Notes: generated by a model not told the origin, from the sequence alone. A stretch of 64,000 nt of DNA from Ensifer adhaerens (GCA_900215285.1 OCMG01000004.1:1844001-1908000); one strand, 5' to 3'. Positions 38,783-48,001 are shown, counted from the stretch's first letter. Numbers and translations: made by a program.

Positions 38783-39643
38783 ATGCTGAACTGGGATGAC
38801 CTCAAGTTTCTTCTTCTCCTTGAGGAGAAGGGATCTCTGGCTGCGGCGGCCAAGCGGCTGGGCGTGGATCACGTCACGGTGGCGCGACGCATCGCATCAC
38901 TGGAGGGTGCGCTGAGCGCCAAGCTTGTCGACCGTCGTCAGAAGCGCACGGTGATGACACCGGCCGGACTTCGTATTGCCGCGCATGCTCGGCGGATGCA
39001 GGAGGAGGTCCATGCGCTGGAGCGCACGGCATCGAGCGTCAGGCCAGAAGTTGCCGGGCCGCTCTCCATCAGCGCGCCGGCGCTGGTTGCCGCCGAACTG
39101 ATTGCGCCCCGCCTTGCAGGGTTTCTCAAGGCACATCCCGCGCTTGAAGTGACGCTCAGGGGCGATGTCCAAACGGTTTCAATTACGAGGCGCGAGGCGG
39201 ATATCTCGGTGAGGCTTTCCACGCCGACCGATCCGACATTGATCCGTCGCCAGGTCGGCACCCTGCGTTACAGATGCCTGGCTAGCCCGAATTATGTTTT
39301 GAAGACTGAGTTCGAGGCCTTTCGCTATGTTCTTTTCGACAATGGCGACGATCTCCTGCCGCATGAGGCGTGGATGAAATCGCTCGCCGGGTCGTCGTTT
39401 GAAATTGCCCTGCGGAGCAATGATCTTGGCATCCAGCTTTCCTCGGTGGCGGCGGGAGCGGGCGTCGCGGCTGCGCCGGAGATACTCGGGCGCAGGTTTG
39501 GCCTGGTCGATGCCCACCCGGAAAAGCTTTTCTTCGATCGCCATGTCTGGCTCTGCTGGCATGAGGATCAGAGAGGACAGCCTGCCATTGAGGCAGTTTC
39601 GGCGTTCCTCGCCGACTGCCTCAAAGCGGAACCTGCTTCCTGA
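38783..39643 (+). CDS. LysR-family transcriptional regulator
   Basis: A 286-residue regulator. The N-terminal helix-turn-helix (about residues 1-60) reads LNWDDLKFLLLLEEKGSLAA, then KRLGVDHVTVARRIASLE. The effector-binding domain follows (GPLSISAPALVAAELIAPRL). The usual C-terminal length is present. It probably controls the divergent DUF2798 gene, and possibly itself. The ATG at 38783 gives the standard LysR N terminus; the frame opens at 38738. Confidence 0.92.
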   Translation: MLNWDDLKFLLLLEEKGSLAAAAKRLGVDHVTVARRIASLEGALSAKLVDRRQKRTVMTPAGLRIAAHARRMQEEVHALERTASSVRPEVAGPLSISAPALVAAELIAPRLAGFLKAHPALEVTLRGDVQTVSITRREADISVRLSTPTDPTLIRRQVGTLRYRCLASPNYVLKTEFEAFRYVLFDNGDDLLPHEAWMKSLAGSSFEIALRSNDLGIQLSSVAAGAGVAAAPEILGRRFGLVDAHPEKLFFDRHVWLCWHEDQRGQPAIEAVSAFLADCLKAEPAS

Positions 39644-40084
39644 CGACCGATCCGGACCCGAATTTCTCCGCTCCGGCGACGGAGGGTTTGGACGCCCTTG
39701 CACCGATCATTTGGGGAAATGTGAGCAATTTCATAAAGTTGTCGCATTACAAAAAATTAATCCGTTCGGCCGATTGACGGGTTGACTATGACAATGTGCG
39801 GCGCAATATGGCGCTGCTTCCGGCCTGCCAAGGCGGGTATCGCCGGAGCGCCTCATCGTTTTGAATAGCAAGACATATCCGTGAAAAAGGGCATCCTGCC
39901 GATCTGCAGGGGCCCCAAGGCAAGGGTGAGCGCCATGACGCTTGTTTTTCGCATCCTTCAGCCCGCCAGATATCGTGACGAGTCCGTCGACCGAATAGGT
40001 CGCTGACCCGCAGCGCGCGGGTCCATTCGCCGGGGTTGATTTCAGCTCCGTCCGTCACGCCATATATTCTACGGATCATTGACC
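39644..40084. other. Intergenic region upstream of ABC transporter genes
   Basis: A 441-base gap. A 130-codon open frame on the minus strand (39786-40178) overlaps the transporter start and is Arg/Trp/Cys-rich with no ribosome-binding site, so I do not accept it. The segment 39715-39770 is AT-rich and may hold the transporter promoter. No hairpin or repeat stands out. Confidence 0.45.
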
Positions 40085-41821
40085 ATGACCTTGCATCATC
40101 CGGCTCTTGAGGCCGGTCGCAAGGCGTCGCGTGTGCCCAATATCTGGGACGCCGCCGCCTTCGGCCTGCTGTTTGCAACCTTCGTTCTCTTCATTCGCGG
40201 CGGGCATGAGACCTTCGCGCCGATCGACACACTGTCATCGACGCCGATTTCGCTCGATCCGGCGAACCTGCCCGAATATGCGCTGCGCACCGTGCTGCGC
40301 ATGCTGGCGGCCATTGTCGCCTCGCTGGTCTTCACCTTCGTCTACGGTACACTGGCGGCCAAAAGCCGCCGGGCAGGGCTCGTGCTCATCCCGATCCTCG
40401 ACGTGCTGCAATCCGTCCCGGTGCTCGGCTTCCTCTCCTTTACCGTGACCGGCTTCATGGCGCTGTTTCCGGGGCAGGTGGTGGGTGTCGAGCTCGCCTC
40501 GATCTTTGCCATCTTCACCAGCCAGGCCTGGAACATGACCTTCAGCTTCTATCAGTCGCTGAAGACGGTTCCGGCTGATCTGGAGGAGGCTTCGCGCTCG
40601 TTCCGGCTCACCGGCTGGCAGCGTTTCTGGCGGTTGGAGGTTCCGTTCTCCATGCCGGGTCTCGTCTGGAATACGATGATGTCCATGTCGGGCGGCTGGT
40701 TCTTCGTGGTGGCTTCCGAGGCGATCTCGGTGGGCAACACGACGATCACGCTGCCGGGCATTGGCTCGTACACGGCGCTGGCCATTCAGGACAAGAATTT
40801 CGCCGCCATCGGCTGGGCCGTGGGCGTCATGCTGGCAATCATCCTCGTCTATGACCAGCTGCTGTTCCGGCCGCTGGTCGCCTGGAGCGACAAGTTCCGT
40901 GTCGAGCTCTCGGCCGGCAGCGAAGCGCCGCGTTCATGGCTTCTGGACATGGTTCGGCGTGCACCTCTGTTCAAGCTGGTGTTCGCACCGATCGCACACC
41001 TTGTCTCTGCCCTGCCGCGCCAGCGCATGGCGCTCCCGGTTGCCGCGCCGCGGGCCGCGATGTCGGTCTGGCGCAGCGTGTGGATCGACCGGCTGTGGAT
41101 CGCCGCCGTTGCAGCAGCCACGCTCTACGCACTCTGGCTCATCGTCGCCTTTGTCGGAACGGAGCTCAACGAGGGCGAAATTCTCCATGTCGTCTGGCTC
41201 GGTTTTCTGACCATGTTGCGCGTTGTCGTCCTCATGGCGCTGGCTACGGTCGTGTGGGTGCCGATCGGCGTCTGGATCGGACTTCGGCCGAAGGTGGCGG
41301 AGCGCGTGCAGCCGCTGGCGCAGTTCCTGGCGGCATTCCCGGCCAATATCATCTTCCCGTTTGCGGTCGTCCTGATCGTGCATTTCAAGGCCGATCCGAA
41401 CATCTGGCTTTCGCCGCTGATGATCTTCGGGACGCAGTGGTACATCCTGTTCAACGTGATTGCGGGGGCGAGCGCATTTCCGAACGACATGCGCGAGGCC
41501 AGCGCCATCTTCCGCATCGGCGGCTGGAGCTGGTGGCGGAAGGTCATCCTGCCGGGCATCTTCCCCTATTACGTGACGGGGGCGATCACCGCGAGCGGCG
41601 GATCCTGGAACGCATCCATCGTGGCGGAGGTCGCCAACTGGGGCGATACAAAGCTGACGGCGGTGGGGCTCGGCTCCTATATCGCCAATGCGACGACCGC
41701 CGCAGACTATCCGCGCATCGTGCTCGGCATCGCCGTGATGTCGGCCTATGTCATTCTCTTCAACCGCCTGCTCTGGCGCCCGCTCTATGCATTCGCGGGT
41801 AGCCGGCTCCGTATGAACTAA
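40085..41821 (+). CDS. Fused double-permease ABC transporter protein (nitrate/sulfonate type)
   Basis: A 578-residue inner-membrane protein containing two BPD-type permease modules, about residues 70-275 and 370-575. Each has an ATPase-coupling EAA loop, EEASRSFRLTGWQRFWRLEVP and REASAIFRIGGWSWWRKVILP. Two fused copies in one chain would form the complete membrane channel. The closest types import nitrate, sulfonate, taurine or bicarbonate. The ATPase gene follows after 11 bases; there is no substrate-binding protein nearby. The ATG at 40085 is preferred to the TTG at 40079. Confidence 0.9.
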   Translation: MTLHHPALEAGRKASRVPNIWDAAAFGLLFATFVLFIRGGHETFAPIDTLSSTPISLDPANLPEYALRTVLRMLAAIVASLVFTFVYGTLAAKSRRAGLVLIPILDVLQSVPVLGFLSFTVTGFMALFPGQVVGVELASIFAIFTSQAWNMTFSFYQSLKTVPADLEEASRSFRLTGWQRFWRLEVPFSMPGLVWNTMMSMSGGWFFVVASEAISVGNTTITLPGIGSYTALAIQDKNFAAIGWAVGVMLAIILVYDQLLFRPLVAWSDKFRVELSAGSEAPRSWLLDMVRRAPLFKLVFAPIAHLVSALPRQRMALPVAAPRAAMSVWRSVWIDRLWIAAVAAATLYALWLIVAFVGTELNEGEILHVVWLGFLTMLRVVVLMALATVVWVPIGVWIGLRPKVAERVQPLAQFLAAFPANIIFPFAVVLIVHFKADPNIWLSPLMIFGTQWYILFNVIAGASAFPNDMREASAIFRIGGWSWWRKVILPGIFPYYVTGAITASGGSWNASIVAEVANWGDTKLTAVGLGSYIANATTAADYPRIVLGIAVMSAYVILFNRLLWRPLYAFAGSRLRMN

Positions 41822-41832
41822 GGAGGCGTATC

Positions 41833-43164
41833 ATGACGAACCTTGAATTCAATCTCGCTGAACACCCGATCCTCGTCGATGTCCAGGGCATGCGGCAGGT
41901 CTATCACAAGGGCGACAATCCCGATCTCGTCGTGCTCGACGATGTTTCCGTGCAGATCCGCGAGGGCGAGATCGTGGGACTGCTCGGCCGCTCGGGCTCG
42001 GGCAAGTCGACCCTGCTGCGCATCATTTCCGGCCTGCTGGAGGCGTCCAGCGGCAAGGTGCAGTGGTGCGGCAAGCCGGTCCAAGGCCCCTGCGAAGGCC
42101 TGTCCATGGTGTTTCAGAGCTTTGCGCTGTTTCCCTGGCTGACCGTTCTCGAAAATGTCGAGATAGGCCTCGAGGCGCAGGGTGTGCCGGCTGCCGAGCG
42201 TCGGCAGCGCGCACTGCAGGCCATTGACCTCATCGGCCTTGACGGTTTCGAAAATGCCTATCCGAAGGAACTTTCCGGCGGGATGCGTCAGCGTGTGGGC
42301 TTTGCCCGGGCGCTGGTCGTGCATCCGCGCCTGATGCTGATGGATGAGCCCTTCTCGGCGCTTGACGTTCTGACGGCGGAAACGCTGCGCACGGACATCA
42401 TCGACCTCTGGATCGAAGGCCGGTTGCCGGCCAAGTCGATCCTGATGGTCACGCACAATATCGAAGAAGCGGTGCTGATGTGCGACCGCATCATGATCTT
42501 CTCGTCCAATCCGGGTCGGGTGGCGGCCGAGATCAAGGTTGACCTGATGCATCCACGCAATCGTCTCGATCCGCAGTTCCGCGCGCTGGTCGATGACATC
42601 TATGCCCGCATGACGCAGCGTGGCCCGGTCGAGAAGGTGGAGAAGCGTGTCACCGACGGGTTCTCCGGCACCGGTATCGGCATGGCGCTGCCGCGTATCT
42701 CGACCAATCTCCTGTCCGGTCTCATGGAGGCGCTGGCGGCCGAGCCTTATCACGGCGAAGCCGACCTGCCGGACATTGCGGGCGAACTGCAGATGGAGGT
42801 GGACGAGCTGTTCCCGATTGCCGAAACGCTGCAATTGCTGCGCTTTGCCGAGCTGGAGCAGGGCGACGTGCGCCTCACGGAGGTTGGCAAGCATTTCGTC
42901 GAGAGTGACGTCGATACGCGCAAGCGTCTCTTTGCCGAGCATCTCGTCAGCTATGTGCCGCTAGCGGCGCTGATCAAGCGCGTGCTGGACGAACGGCCGA
43001 CGCATTCCGCGCCCTATGCCCGCTTCTCGGAAGAGCTGGAGGATTATCTGTCGGAAGACATGGCGGAGGAAACCATGTCCGCCGTGATTTCCTGGGGGCG
43101 TTATGCCGAGCTTTTCAGCTACGATGGCAACGTCCGGCATTTCAGCCTGGAGAACCCAAGCTGA
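41833..43164 (+). CDS. ABC transporter ATP-binding protein with AAA-associated C-terminal domain
   Basis: A 443-residue protein. Residues about 15-260 form a nitrate/sulfonate-type ABC ATPase with Walker A GRSGSGKSTLL, signature LSGGMRQRVGFARAL, Walker B LMLMDEPFSALD and the switch His in THNIEEA. Residues about 285-440 form the AAA-associated winged-helix-like domain found in this subgroup. AAGGAGG directly after the permease stop gives a strong start. The two genes form one operon. Cargo is unknown. Confidence 0.9.
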   Translation: MTNLEFNLAEHPILVDVQGMRQVYHKGDNPDLVVLDDVSVQIREGEIVGLLGRSGSGKSTLLRIISGLLEASSGKVQWCGKPVQGPCEGLSMVFQSFALFPWLTVLENVEIGLEAQGVPAAERRQRALQAIDLIGLDGFENAYPKELSGGMRQRVGFARALVVHPRLMLMDEPFSALDVLTAETLRTDIIDLWIEGRLPAKSILMVTHNIEEAVLMCDRIMIFSSNPGRVAAEIKVDLMHPRNRLDPQFRALVDDIYARMTQRGPVEKVEKRVTDGFSGTGIGMALPRISTNLLSGLMEALAAEPYHGEADLPDIAGELQMEVDELFPIAETLQLLRFAELEQGDVRLTEVGKHFVESDVDTRKRLFAEHLVSYVPLAALIKRVLDERPTHSAPYARFSEELEDYLSEDMAEETMSAVISWGRYAELFSYDGNVRHFSLENPS

Positions 43165-43188
43165 GGTAATCCACAGGCGGCGGGGAAG

Positions 43189-43671
43189 TCAGGACTTCTC
43201 CGCCGTGGCGGCGCTCTTGCGTCGCAAGGCGCGCAGCAGCAACGTCGCCAGCGGAGCGACAAGGCCGATCAGTGACGAGTCGAAACGGCCGCGCAGAAGA
43301 TTGCCGGCAAGCGTGAGGTCGCCCGTGGCGGATTTGGCTTCCGCAATCAGTGCGTCGAGCGCTGTGGCGTGTAGCTCCTGGGCGAGCTGCAATTCCTTGC
43401 CGGGCTTCTGCGCGCTCGCGACCAGAACGAGGATCAGGGCGATGAGGAAGCTGGCGCCGGCAATGACGAGCGCCGCCACGACCGCGCCCCAGAGTTCCTT
43501 CAGGAACTGGTAACCCGCGATGCCCAGCATGATCAGGCCGAATGTGCCGATGACGAGCGCCACCGCCAGCAGTGAGATCTGCGACAGGCGCGACCTGAAT
43601 TTCAGATCGGCAATGACGGAATCGATCCGGATCAGAACTTTCAGCGATTGGATGAGGCTGTCTATGCGCAT
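43189..43671 (-). CDS. YqjE-like / holin-superfamily-III membrane protein
   Basis: A 160-residue protein with two adjacent membrane helices (about residues 30-50 and 62-86) and helical ends, like the Phage_holin_3_6 / YqjE family. Despite the family name, chromosomal members are not lysis proteins and sit beside YqjD/ElaB-like genes, as here. The frame is open far upstream, but AGGA eight bases before the ATG at 43671 (MRIDSLIQ) sets the start, ten bases after the stop of the upstream partner. Role unknown, possibly stress-related. Confidence 0.8.
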   Translation of the reverse strand: MRIDSLIQSLKVLIRIDSVIADLKFRSRLSQISLLAVALVIGTFGLIMLGIAGYQFLKELWGAVVAALVIAGASFLIALILVLVASAQKPGKELQLAQELHATALDALIAEAKSATGDLTLAGNLLRGRFDSSLIGLVAPLATLLLRALRRKSAATAEKS

Positions 43672-43681
43672 GATGGCAATC

Positions 43682-43969
43682 CTATCTGAAGGCGATGCGT
43701 CCGGCCACGAGCCCGAGCAGGAAGGCGGCGGCCAGAGTGGCGAGGGGGTGTTCTGCAAAGATTTCTTCGGCCTCGCCTGTCCTGGCGGCGAGGTAGGCCT
43801 GTAGTTCGTCCAGGGCGTCGGAGGCGCTGGAAGCCTCCGCCTCCGCGGATGCGGGCTCGGCTGCAGCGGTAACCTTTTCGGCATCGGGTCCGGCTGCTTG
43901 CGACTGTAACTGCCTTACCTCTTTCAGAAGCGTTTCCAGTTCCTTGCGGATCGTGTCCAGCTCGGCCAT
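43682..43969 (-). CDS. YqjD/ElaB-like (DUF883-type) small membrane-anchored protein
   Basis: A 95-residue protein: a charged coiled-coil start (TIRKELETLLKEVRQLQSQ), an Ala/Glu-rich linker and one C-terminal membrane helix (PLATLAAAFLLGLVAGRIAF). This is the layout of YqjD/ElaB, which in E. coli bind ribosomes in stationary phase. Assignment rests on architecture rather than clear sequence identity. First gene of a two-gene operon with the YqjE-like gene. Confidence 0.75.
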   Translation of the reverse strand: MAELDTIRKELETLLKEVRQLQSQAAGPDAEKVTAAAEPASAEAEASSASDALDELQAYLAARTGEAEEIFAEHPLATLAAAFLLGLVAGRIAFR

Positions 43970-44216
43970 CGCGCTCTCCCGGCTTCGGTTTCATCGGTGA
44001 GGGACATACTACACGCGGCGGAATTGCTGACTCGTTGACATGTATCAAATCAACGCCAAGGCTATCGTTTATAGCTTGTGCTGTGAAAGTATAGCATAGG
44101 CTAAGTATCAGAGAATAAAGGGAAATTTCTGCGCCGATGCGAATTTTGGCTTGCTCTCCCGGGCTTGTGCGGATATGCCGCGGCGAACTCAATCCATCTT
44201 TGAAAGGGGCGAAGCC

Positions 44217-45149
44217 ATGGATGCCGAGACATCTAAGCTGATCCGCCGCATCGCGTTCTGGGGCATTCCGCTCTCCCTTTTCGTCATGGGGTTGAAGGCG
44301 CTGGCCTGGTATGTGACAGGCTCGGTCGCGCTTCTGTCTGATGCGATGGAATCCACCGTCAACGTCATTGCGGCGGCGATTGCCTATGGTGTGATCAGCT
44401 ATGCGCAGAAGCCGGCTGATGACGACCACCAATTCGGCCATCACAAGGCGGAATATCTTTCGGCCGTTGTCGAAGGCATGCTGATCATCGTGGCCGCCGT
44501 GATGATCGTATGGGAGGCTGTCGGGCATCTCGCGCATCCGACGCCGATGGACGCACCGGTCCTCGGCCTGGCGATCAACGGCGTTGCCGCGATCATCAAT
44601 GCGGTCTGGGCCTGGCTGCTGATCAAGGTGGGAACGCAGCATCATTCGCCGGCGCTGAAGGCGGACGGACGGCATGTGCTCTCGGATGTCGTCACGTCGG
44701 GCGGTGTCATTATCGGCCTGGTCGCAGCGACACTCACCGGCTATGCCATCCTCGATCCCCTGATGGCGATCGGCGTCGCGATCAACATCCTCATCGAAGG
44801 CTGGAAGGTGGTCTCGCAATCGGTCAATGGCCTGCTGGACCGCGCCGTGACGGCGGAGGAGGACGAGGCGATCAAGAAGGCGATTGCCGAGAATGCGATG
44901 GGCTCCCTCGGCGTGCATGATTTGCGCAATCGTCGCGCCGGTCCGGCGGTCTTCATCGATTTCCATCTCGTCGTACCGGAGACCATGCCGGTGGGCCAGG
45001 CGCACGATATCTGCGACCGGATCGAGAATGCGCTGCACCAGGTGATTTCCGGCGCAAGCATTGCTATTCATGTCGAGCCGGAAGGCGAGAAGCCGCATGG
45101 CGTGCGGGTCAATCTGGCCGCGCACAAGCCAATGAAGAAGCGGGCCTGA
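44217..45149 (+). CDS. Cation diffusion facilitator family transporter
   Basis: A 310-residue CDF antiporter exporting divalent metal ions. Six hydrophobic helices are followed by a cytoplasmic ferredoxin-like domain. The metal-site residues are visible in LLSDAMESTVN (helix 2) and ADGRHVLSDVVTS (helix 5). The metal (Zn, Fe, Mn or Co) cannot be told. AAGGGG seven bases before the ATG at 44217 sets the start; the frame opens at 44151. queF follows after 24 bases. Confidence 0.93.
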   Translation: MDAETSKLIRRIAFWGIPLSLFVMGLKALAWYVTGSVALLSDAMESTVNVIAAAIAYGVISYAQKPADDDHQFGHHKAEYLSAVVEGMLIIVAAVMIVWEAVGHLAHPTPMDAPVLGLAINGVAAIINAVWAWLLIKVGTQHHSPALKADGRHVLSDVVTSGGVIIGLVAATLTGYAILDPLMAIGVAINILIEGWKVVSQSVNGLLDRAVTAEEDEAIKKAIAENAMGSLGVHDLRNRRAGPAVFIDFHLVVPETMPVGQAHDICDRIENALHQVISGASIAIHVEPEGEKPHGVRVNLAAHKPMKKRA

Positions 45150-45173
45150 CAAAAGAACAATAAGGATGAGACG

Positions 45174-45638
45174 ATGAGCAAGACCGATGTTTCGGGTCTG
45201 ACGCAGCTCGGTGCTGCCGTTGAGGCGCCGAAGACGCCCGAAGAGGCGGTGCTGGAGCGTGTTCCCAACGGCAACGAGGGAACGAACTATGTCGTGCGCT
45301 TTACGGCGCCGGAATTCACCTCGCTTTGCCCGATGACGGGGCAGCCGGATTTCGCGCATATCGTGATCGATTACGTTCCCGGCAAATGGCTGGTGGAATC
45401 GAAGTCGCTCAAGCTCTTCCTCTTCGCCTTCCGTAATCACGGGGCGTTTCACGAGGATTGCTCGGTCTATATCGCCAAGCGGATCATCGACCTTCTTGAG
45501 CCGGAATGGCTGCGCATTGGGGCCTACTGGTATCCGCGTGGCGGGATACCGATCGATGTCTTCTGGCAGACCGGCGAGCCGCCGAAGGGCGTCTGGCTGC
45601 CCGATCAGGGCGTGCCGACCTATCGCGGGCGCGGGTGA
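45174..45638 (+). CDS. queF: NADPH-dependent preQ0 reductase QueF
   Basis: A 154-residue enzyme reducing 7-cyano-7-deazaguanine to preQ1 in tRNA queuosine synthesis. The catalytic Cys is in [15 protein letters not shown], with [22 protein letters not shown] containing the QueF substrate-binding E(S/L)K and FHE elements. It is the short, single-domain (YkvM-like) form. AAGGA precedes the ATG. It lies behind the CDF transporter gene and is probably co-transcribed, without an evident functional link. Confidence 0.96.
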   Translation: MSKTDVSGLTQLGAAVEAPKTPEEAVLERVPNGNEGTNYVVRFTAPEFTSLCPMTGQPDFAHIVIDYVPGKWLVESKSLKLFLFAFRNHGAFHEDCSVYIAKRIIDLLEPEWLRIGAYWYPRGGIPIDVFWQTGEPPKGVWLPDQGVPTYRGRG

Positions 45639-45645
45639 GGGCGGA

Positions 45646-45666
45646 GAGGGCGGATTAACCGCCCTC
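45646..45666. terminator. Hairpin between convergent genes
   Basis: GAGGGCGG at 45646-45653 pairs with CCGCCCTC at 45659-45666 around ATTAA. It lies between the ends of queF and the DUF2076 gene. No T-tract follows, so it may only act as a processing barrier. Confidence 0.5.
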
Positions 45667-45674
45667 CCGTCACA

Positions 45675-46490
45675 TCAGGCATAATTGCTGTCGTCAAAGC
45701 CGCCGTCGTCGTAGCTGGAGTCGTCATAATCGTCGCCATCCGTGTTCTGGGTGGCATTGCTCATATCGGCCAGCGCCGATTGCTCGGTGTCATTGCCGTT
45801 CTGCCAATCGTTCGACTGGCCGGGCTGATTGCCATTGTCGAAGAAATTGTTGACCACGTTTTCCTCGACCACGGGGGCTCCGGCGACGCCGCCGGCCCCG
45901 AACAGGCCGCCCGCGCCGAAATGCGGTGCGAAAAGCGAGCGCACAGCATCCGCCATCAGCATGCCGCCGGCGACGCCCGCGGCAGTCGTCATTGCACCGG
46001 AGAGGAAACCGCCGCCGCGAGAGGGTTGCTGAGGCGCTGCATAGGAAGGTTGCGGCGGCTGAGACCAGGGACCTGGCTGCGGGGCGCCGCGGGTGTAGCC
46101 GCCGTCATAGGCGGGGGCCTGCGGCCCGGAGCGGCCCCACGGACCTGCTGGCGGCTGCTGAGGTGGGGCGGACTGTCCCTGCGGATTGCCGCCGAAGAGC
46201 GAGGAGAGGCCGGACAGGAAGCCGCCTTGCTGGCCCTGCTCATGCTGCTGGGCCGTTGCGCCCTGCTGCAGGTCCTTCACCTGTGCTTCCAACTGGCCAA
46301 TGCGCGCGGCAGACGCTTCGAGGCCTTTTTCCTGCAGGATGACGGCTTGGGCAAGGTAGTAGGCCGCATAGGGATGACGAGCGAGCTCGTCCCGGATCAA
46401 GGCTTCCGCTTCCGGGTCGCGCGGCGTCGATGCTGCCTGGCCGACGCGAGCAAAAAGTTCGTTGAGCAACTGGCGTTCCTCGGGTGACAT
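45675..46490 (-). CDS. DUF2076 domain protein
   Basis: A 271-residue protein beginning with the DUF2076 pattern SPEERQLLNELFARVGQA and YYLAQAVILQEKGLEAS. It then has Gln-rich, Gly/Pro/Gln-rich and Gly/Ala-rich low-complexity segments, a hydrophobic stretch (AMTTAAGVAGGMLMADAV) and an Asp/Asn/Ser-rich acidic tail ending YDDGGFDDSNYA. It looks like a periplasmic or envelope protein with a flexible tail. AAGGAG six bases before the ATG at 46490 sets the start. Function unknown. Confidence 0.85.
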   Translation of the reverse strand: MSPEERQLLNELFARVGQAASTPRDPEAEALIRDELARHPYAAYYLAQAVILQEKGLEASAARIGQLEAQVKDLQQGATAQQHEQGQQGGFLSGLSSLFGGNPQGQSAPPQQPPAGPWGRSGPQAPAYDGGYTRGAPQPGPWSQPPQPSYAAPQQPSRGGGFLSGAMTTAAGVAGGMLMADAVRSLFAPHFGAGGLFGAGGVAGAPVVEENVVNNFFDNGNQPGQSNDWQNGNDTEQSALADMSNATQNTDGDDYDDSSYDDGGFDDSNYA

Positions 46491-46870
46491 GGTCGGCTCC
46501 TTCAAAGGTTGGCGAAAGATCGCGTCCCTGACGTAGGATGTTGGCGTGAAGGTTTCGAGGCAGCCGGTAATTAAATGTCGGTAATATTTCCTCGGGCCGC
46601 CTGATCTTCTCGCGAGCAGGTCTCGGTCGGCAGCTTGAAGCAAGAGAGGCTTAATCTCTTTCTTTGTCTGTCTCCGAAAGTATCTTCAAGTCTTGAAATT
46701 CACTCTTGGGAAATTTCTCACGTCCCGGGCAATTCGATTGAAAAATATAATGATGGAAATTGTTCCCGAGAAATATGGTTCATTTTTTGAGGAACATGCC
46801 TGTCCGTCAGGAATTCTGTTGCCAGGGACGCCGCTCGCGCCCTTCAGCGAAAACCAAGGAAGGTAAGATC
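46491..46870. other. Divergent intergenic region
   Basis: 380 bases between the DUF2076 gene and the small secreted protein gene, AT-rich at 46690-46790. It should hold both promoters. I looked for the GGAAC-N16/17-CGTT general-stress promoter pattern of alphaproteobacteria; a GGAAC occurs near 46792 but without a well-spaced partner. Confidence 0.4.
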
Positions 46871-47218
46871 ATGATGAACAAGATTGCAGTCGCGATGATC
46901 GTCGCATCCATGTCCGCCCTGCCGATGGCATCCGTCGCCTTTGCCCAGAGCGCCACTGGCACGAGCCAGTCCGGCCAGAAGCCGGTAGATACCAAGACCG
47001 GCATGCCGACGAATTGCCGCGAAGGCGACACGGCCTGCGAAAAGACCGACCCGAACATGCCGGCAGCCGGCACCACGGGTTCGATCGGGACGACGGACAC
47101 GATGAACGGCACCTCCGGCGCGCAGAGCATGGACAGCAACGGCAACATGCAGGCTCCCGACGCTTCGCCGAAGTGCACCCCCGGCGACAAGGCCTGCGAT
47201 CCGACGCCCAAGAACTGA
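46871..47218 (+). CDS. Small secreted protein with two CxxGDxxC motifs
   Basis: A 115-residue protein with a signal peptide (to about VAFAQ). The mature part is rich in Thr, Gly, Ser, Asp and Met and contains two similar short motifs, CREGDTAC and CTPGDKAC, about 55 residues apart. Paired Cys suggest disulfides or metal binding. I do not recognise the family. GGAAGG seven bases before the ATG at 46871 sets the start, and a strong terminator follows, so it is a single-gene unit. Confidence 0.75.
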   Translation: MMNKIAVAMIVASMSALPMASVAFAQSATGTSQSGQKPVDTKTGMPTNCREGDTACEKTDPNMPAAGTTGSIGTTDTMNGTSGAQSMDSNGNMQAPDASPKCTPGDKACDPTPKN

Positions 47219-47242
47219 CCTTATGTGTCCGGACCAATCGCG

Positions 47243-47275
47243 AAAGGGCGGGGATCATCCCCGCCCTTTCTTTAT
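47243..47275 (+). terminator. Strong rho-independent terminator
   Basis: AAAGGGCGGGG at 47243-47253 pairs perfectly with CCCCGCCCTTT at 47259-47269 around ATCAT, followed by CTTTAT. Confidence 0.9.
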
Positions 47276-47382
47276 GCGCCAACTCATTTACCATTCACAG
47301 GGCGCAAGAGCGCTTTCTCCCACTCGACCATTGTCATCAATCTGCGAAGCGATTACCTGTGGGTGAATCAGTTTAGGACAGG

Positions 47383-47979
47383 ATGGTGCCCATGAACGAA
47401 GAAGACGACGACGACAAGAAGACAGAAAAGCCGCTTGGCAAGGACGCGGAGGCGAATCTTTTCAAGTCGCGATCCATCTTCATCTATGGCGGTATCACGC
47501 AGGAACTCGCCCAGCGCGTATGCGCGCAGCTTGTGGCGCTTGCCGCAGCCAGCGACGACGACATCAAGATTTTCGTCAACTCGCCGGGCGGCCATGTCGA
47601 ATCGGGTGACTCGATCCACGACATGATCAAGTTCATCAAGCCGAAGGTCTGGATCATCGGCACGGGCTGGGTCGCATCCGCCGGTGCGCTGATCTACGTA
47701 TCGGTGCCAAAGGAACAGCGCCTTTGCCTGCCGAACACGCGCTTCCTGCTGCACCAACCGTCGGGCGGTACGCGCGGCATGGCCTCGGACATCGAGATCC
47801 AGGCGCGCGAAATCATCAAGATGAACGAGCGCCTGAACAAGATCTTCGCCGCGGCCACCGGCCAGCCGGTCGAAAAGATCGCCAAGGACACGGACCGCGA
47901 CTACTGGCTCTCTGCTGAAGACGCCAAGAGCTACGGCCTCGTTTCCAAGATCATCACCAGCCAGTCCGAAATCGGCTGA
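47383..47979 (+). CDS. Divergent ClpP-family serine protease
   Basis: A 198-residue ClpP-like peptidase, the proteolytic half of Clp machines. The expected catalytic residues are visible: Ser in [15 protein letters not shown], His in [14 protein letters not shown] and Asp in [19 protein letters not shown]. The oxyanion motif [14 protein letters not shown] is present. It differs from housekeeping ClpP by an acidic/lysine N terminus ([12 protein letters not shown]) in place of the usual gating loop, and by a changed Ser-site context. No Clp ATPase gene is adjacent. The start may be 47383 or the ATG three codons later. Confidence 0.88.
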   Translation: MVPMNEEDDDDKKTEKPLGKDAEANLFKSRSIFIYGGITQELAQRVCAQLVALAAASDDDIKIFVNSPGGHVESGDSIHDMIKFIKPKVWIIGTGWVASAGALIYVSVPKEQRLCLPNTRFLLHQPSGGTRGMASDIEIQAREIIKMNERLNKIFAAATGQPVEKIAKDTDRDYWLSAEDAKSYGLVSKIITSQSEIG

Positions 47980-48001
47980 TCGGTTTTGATCTGACATTCA
48001 A

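Noticed and set aside
39786..40178. A 130-codon minus-strand frame in the gap before the ABC transporter genes
   Set aside because: It overlaps the transporter start, is Arg/Trp/Cys-rich without domain character, and has no ribosome-binding site.
43189..43671. A holin-family protein as a sign of prophage
   Set aside because: Its neighbour is a YqjD/ElaB-like gene and no phage structural, integrase or lysis genes are present; this is the chromosomal YqjE-like form.
46785..46830. General-stress (EcfG-type) promoter before the small secreted protein gene
   Set aside because: GGAAC is present, but no CGTT-like element lies at the required distance.
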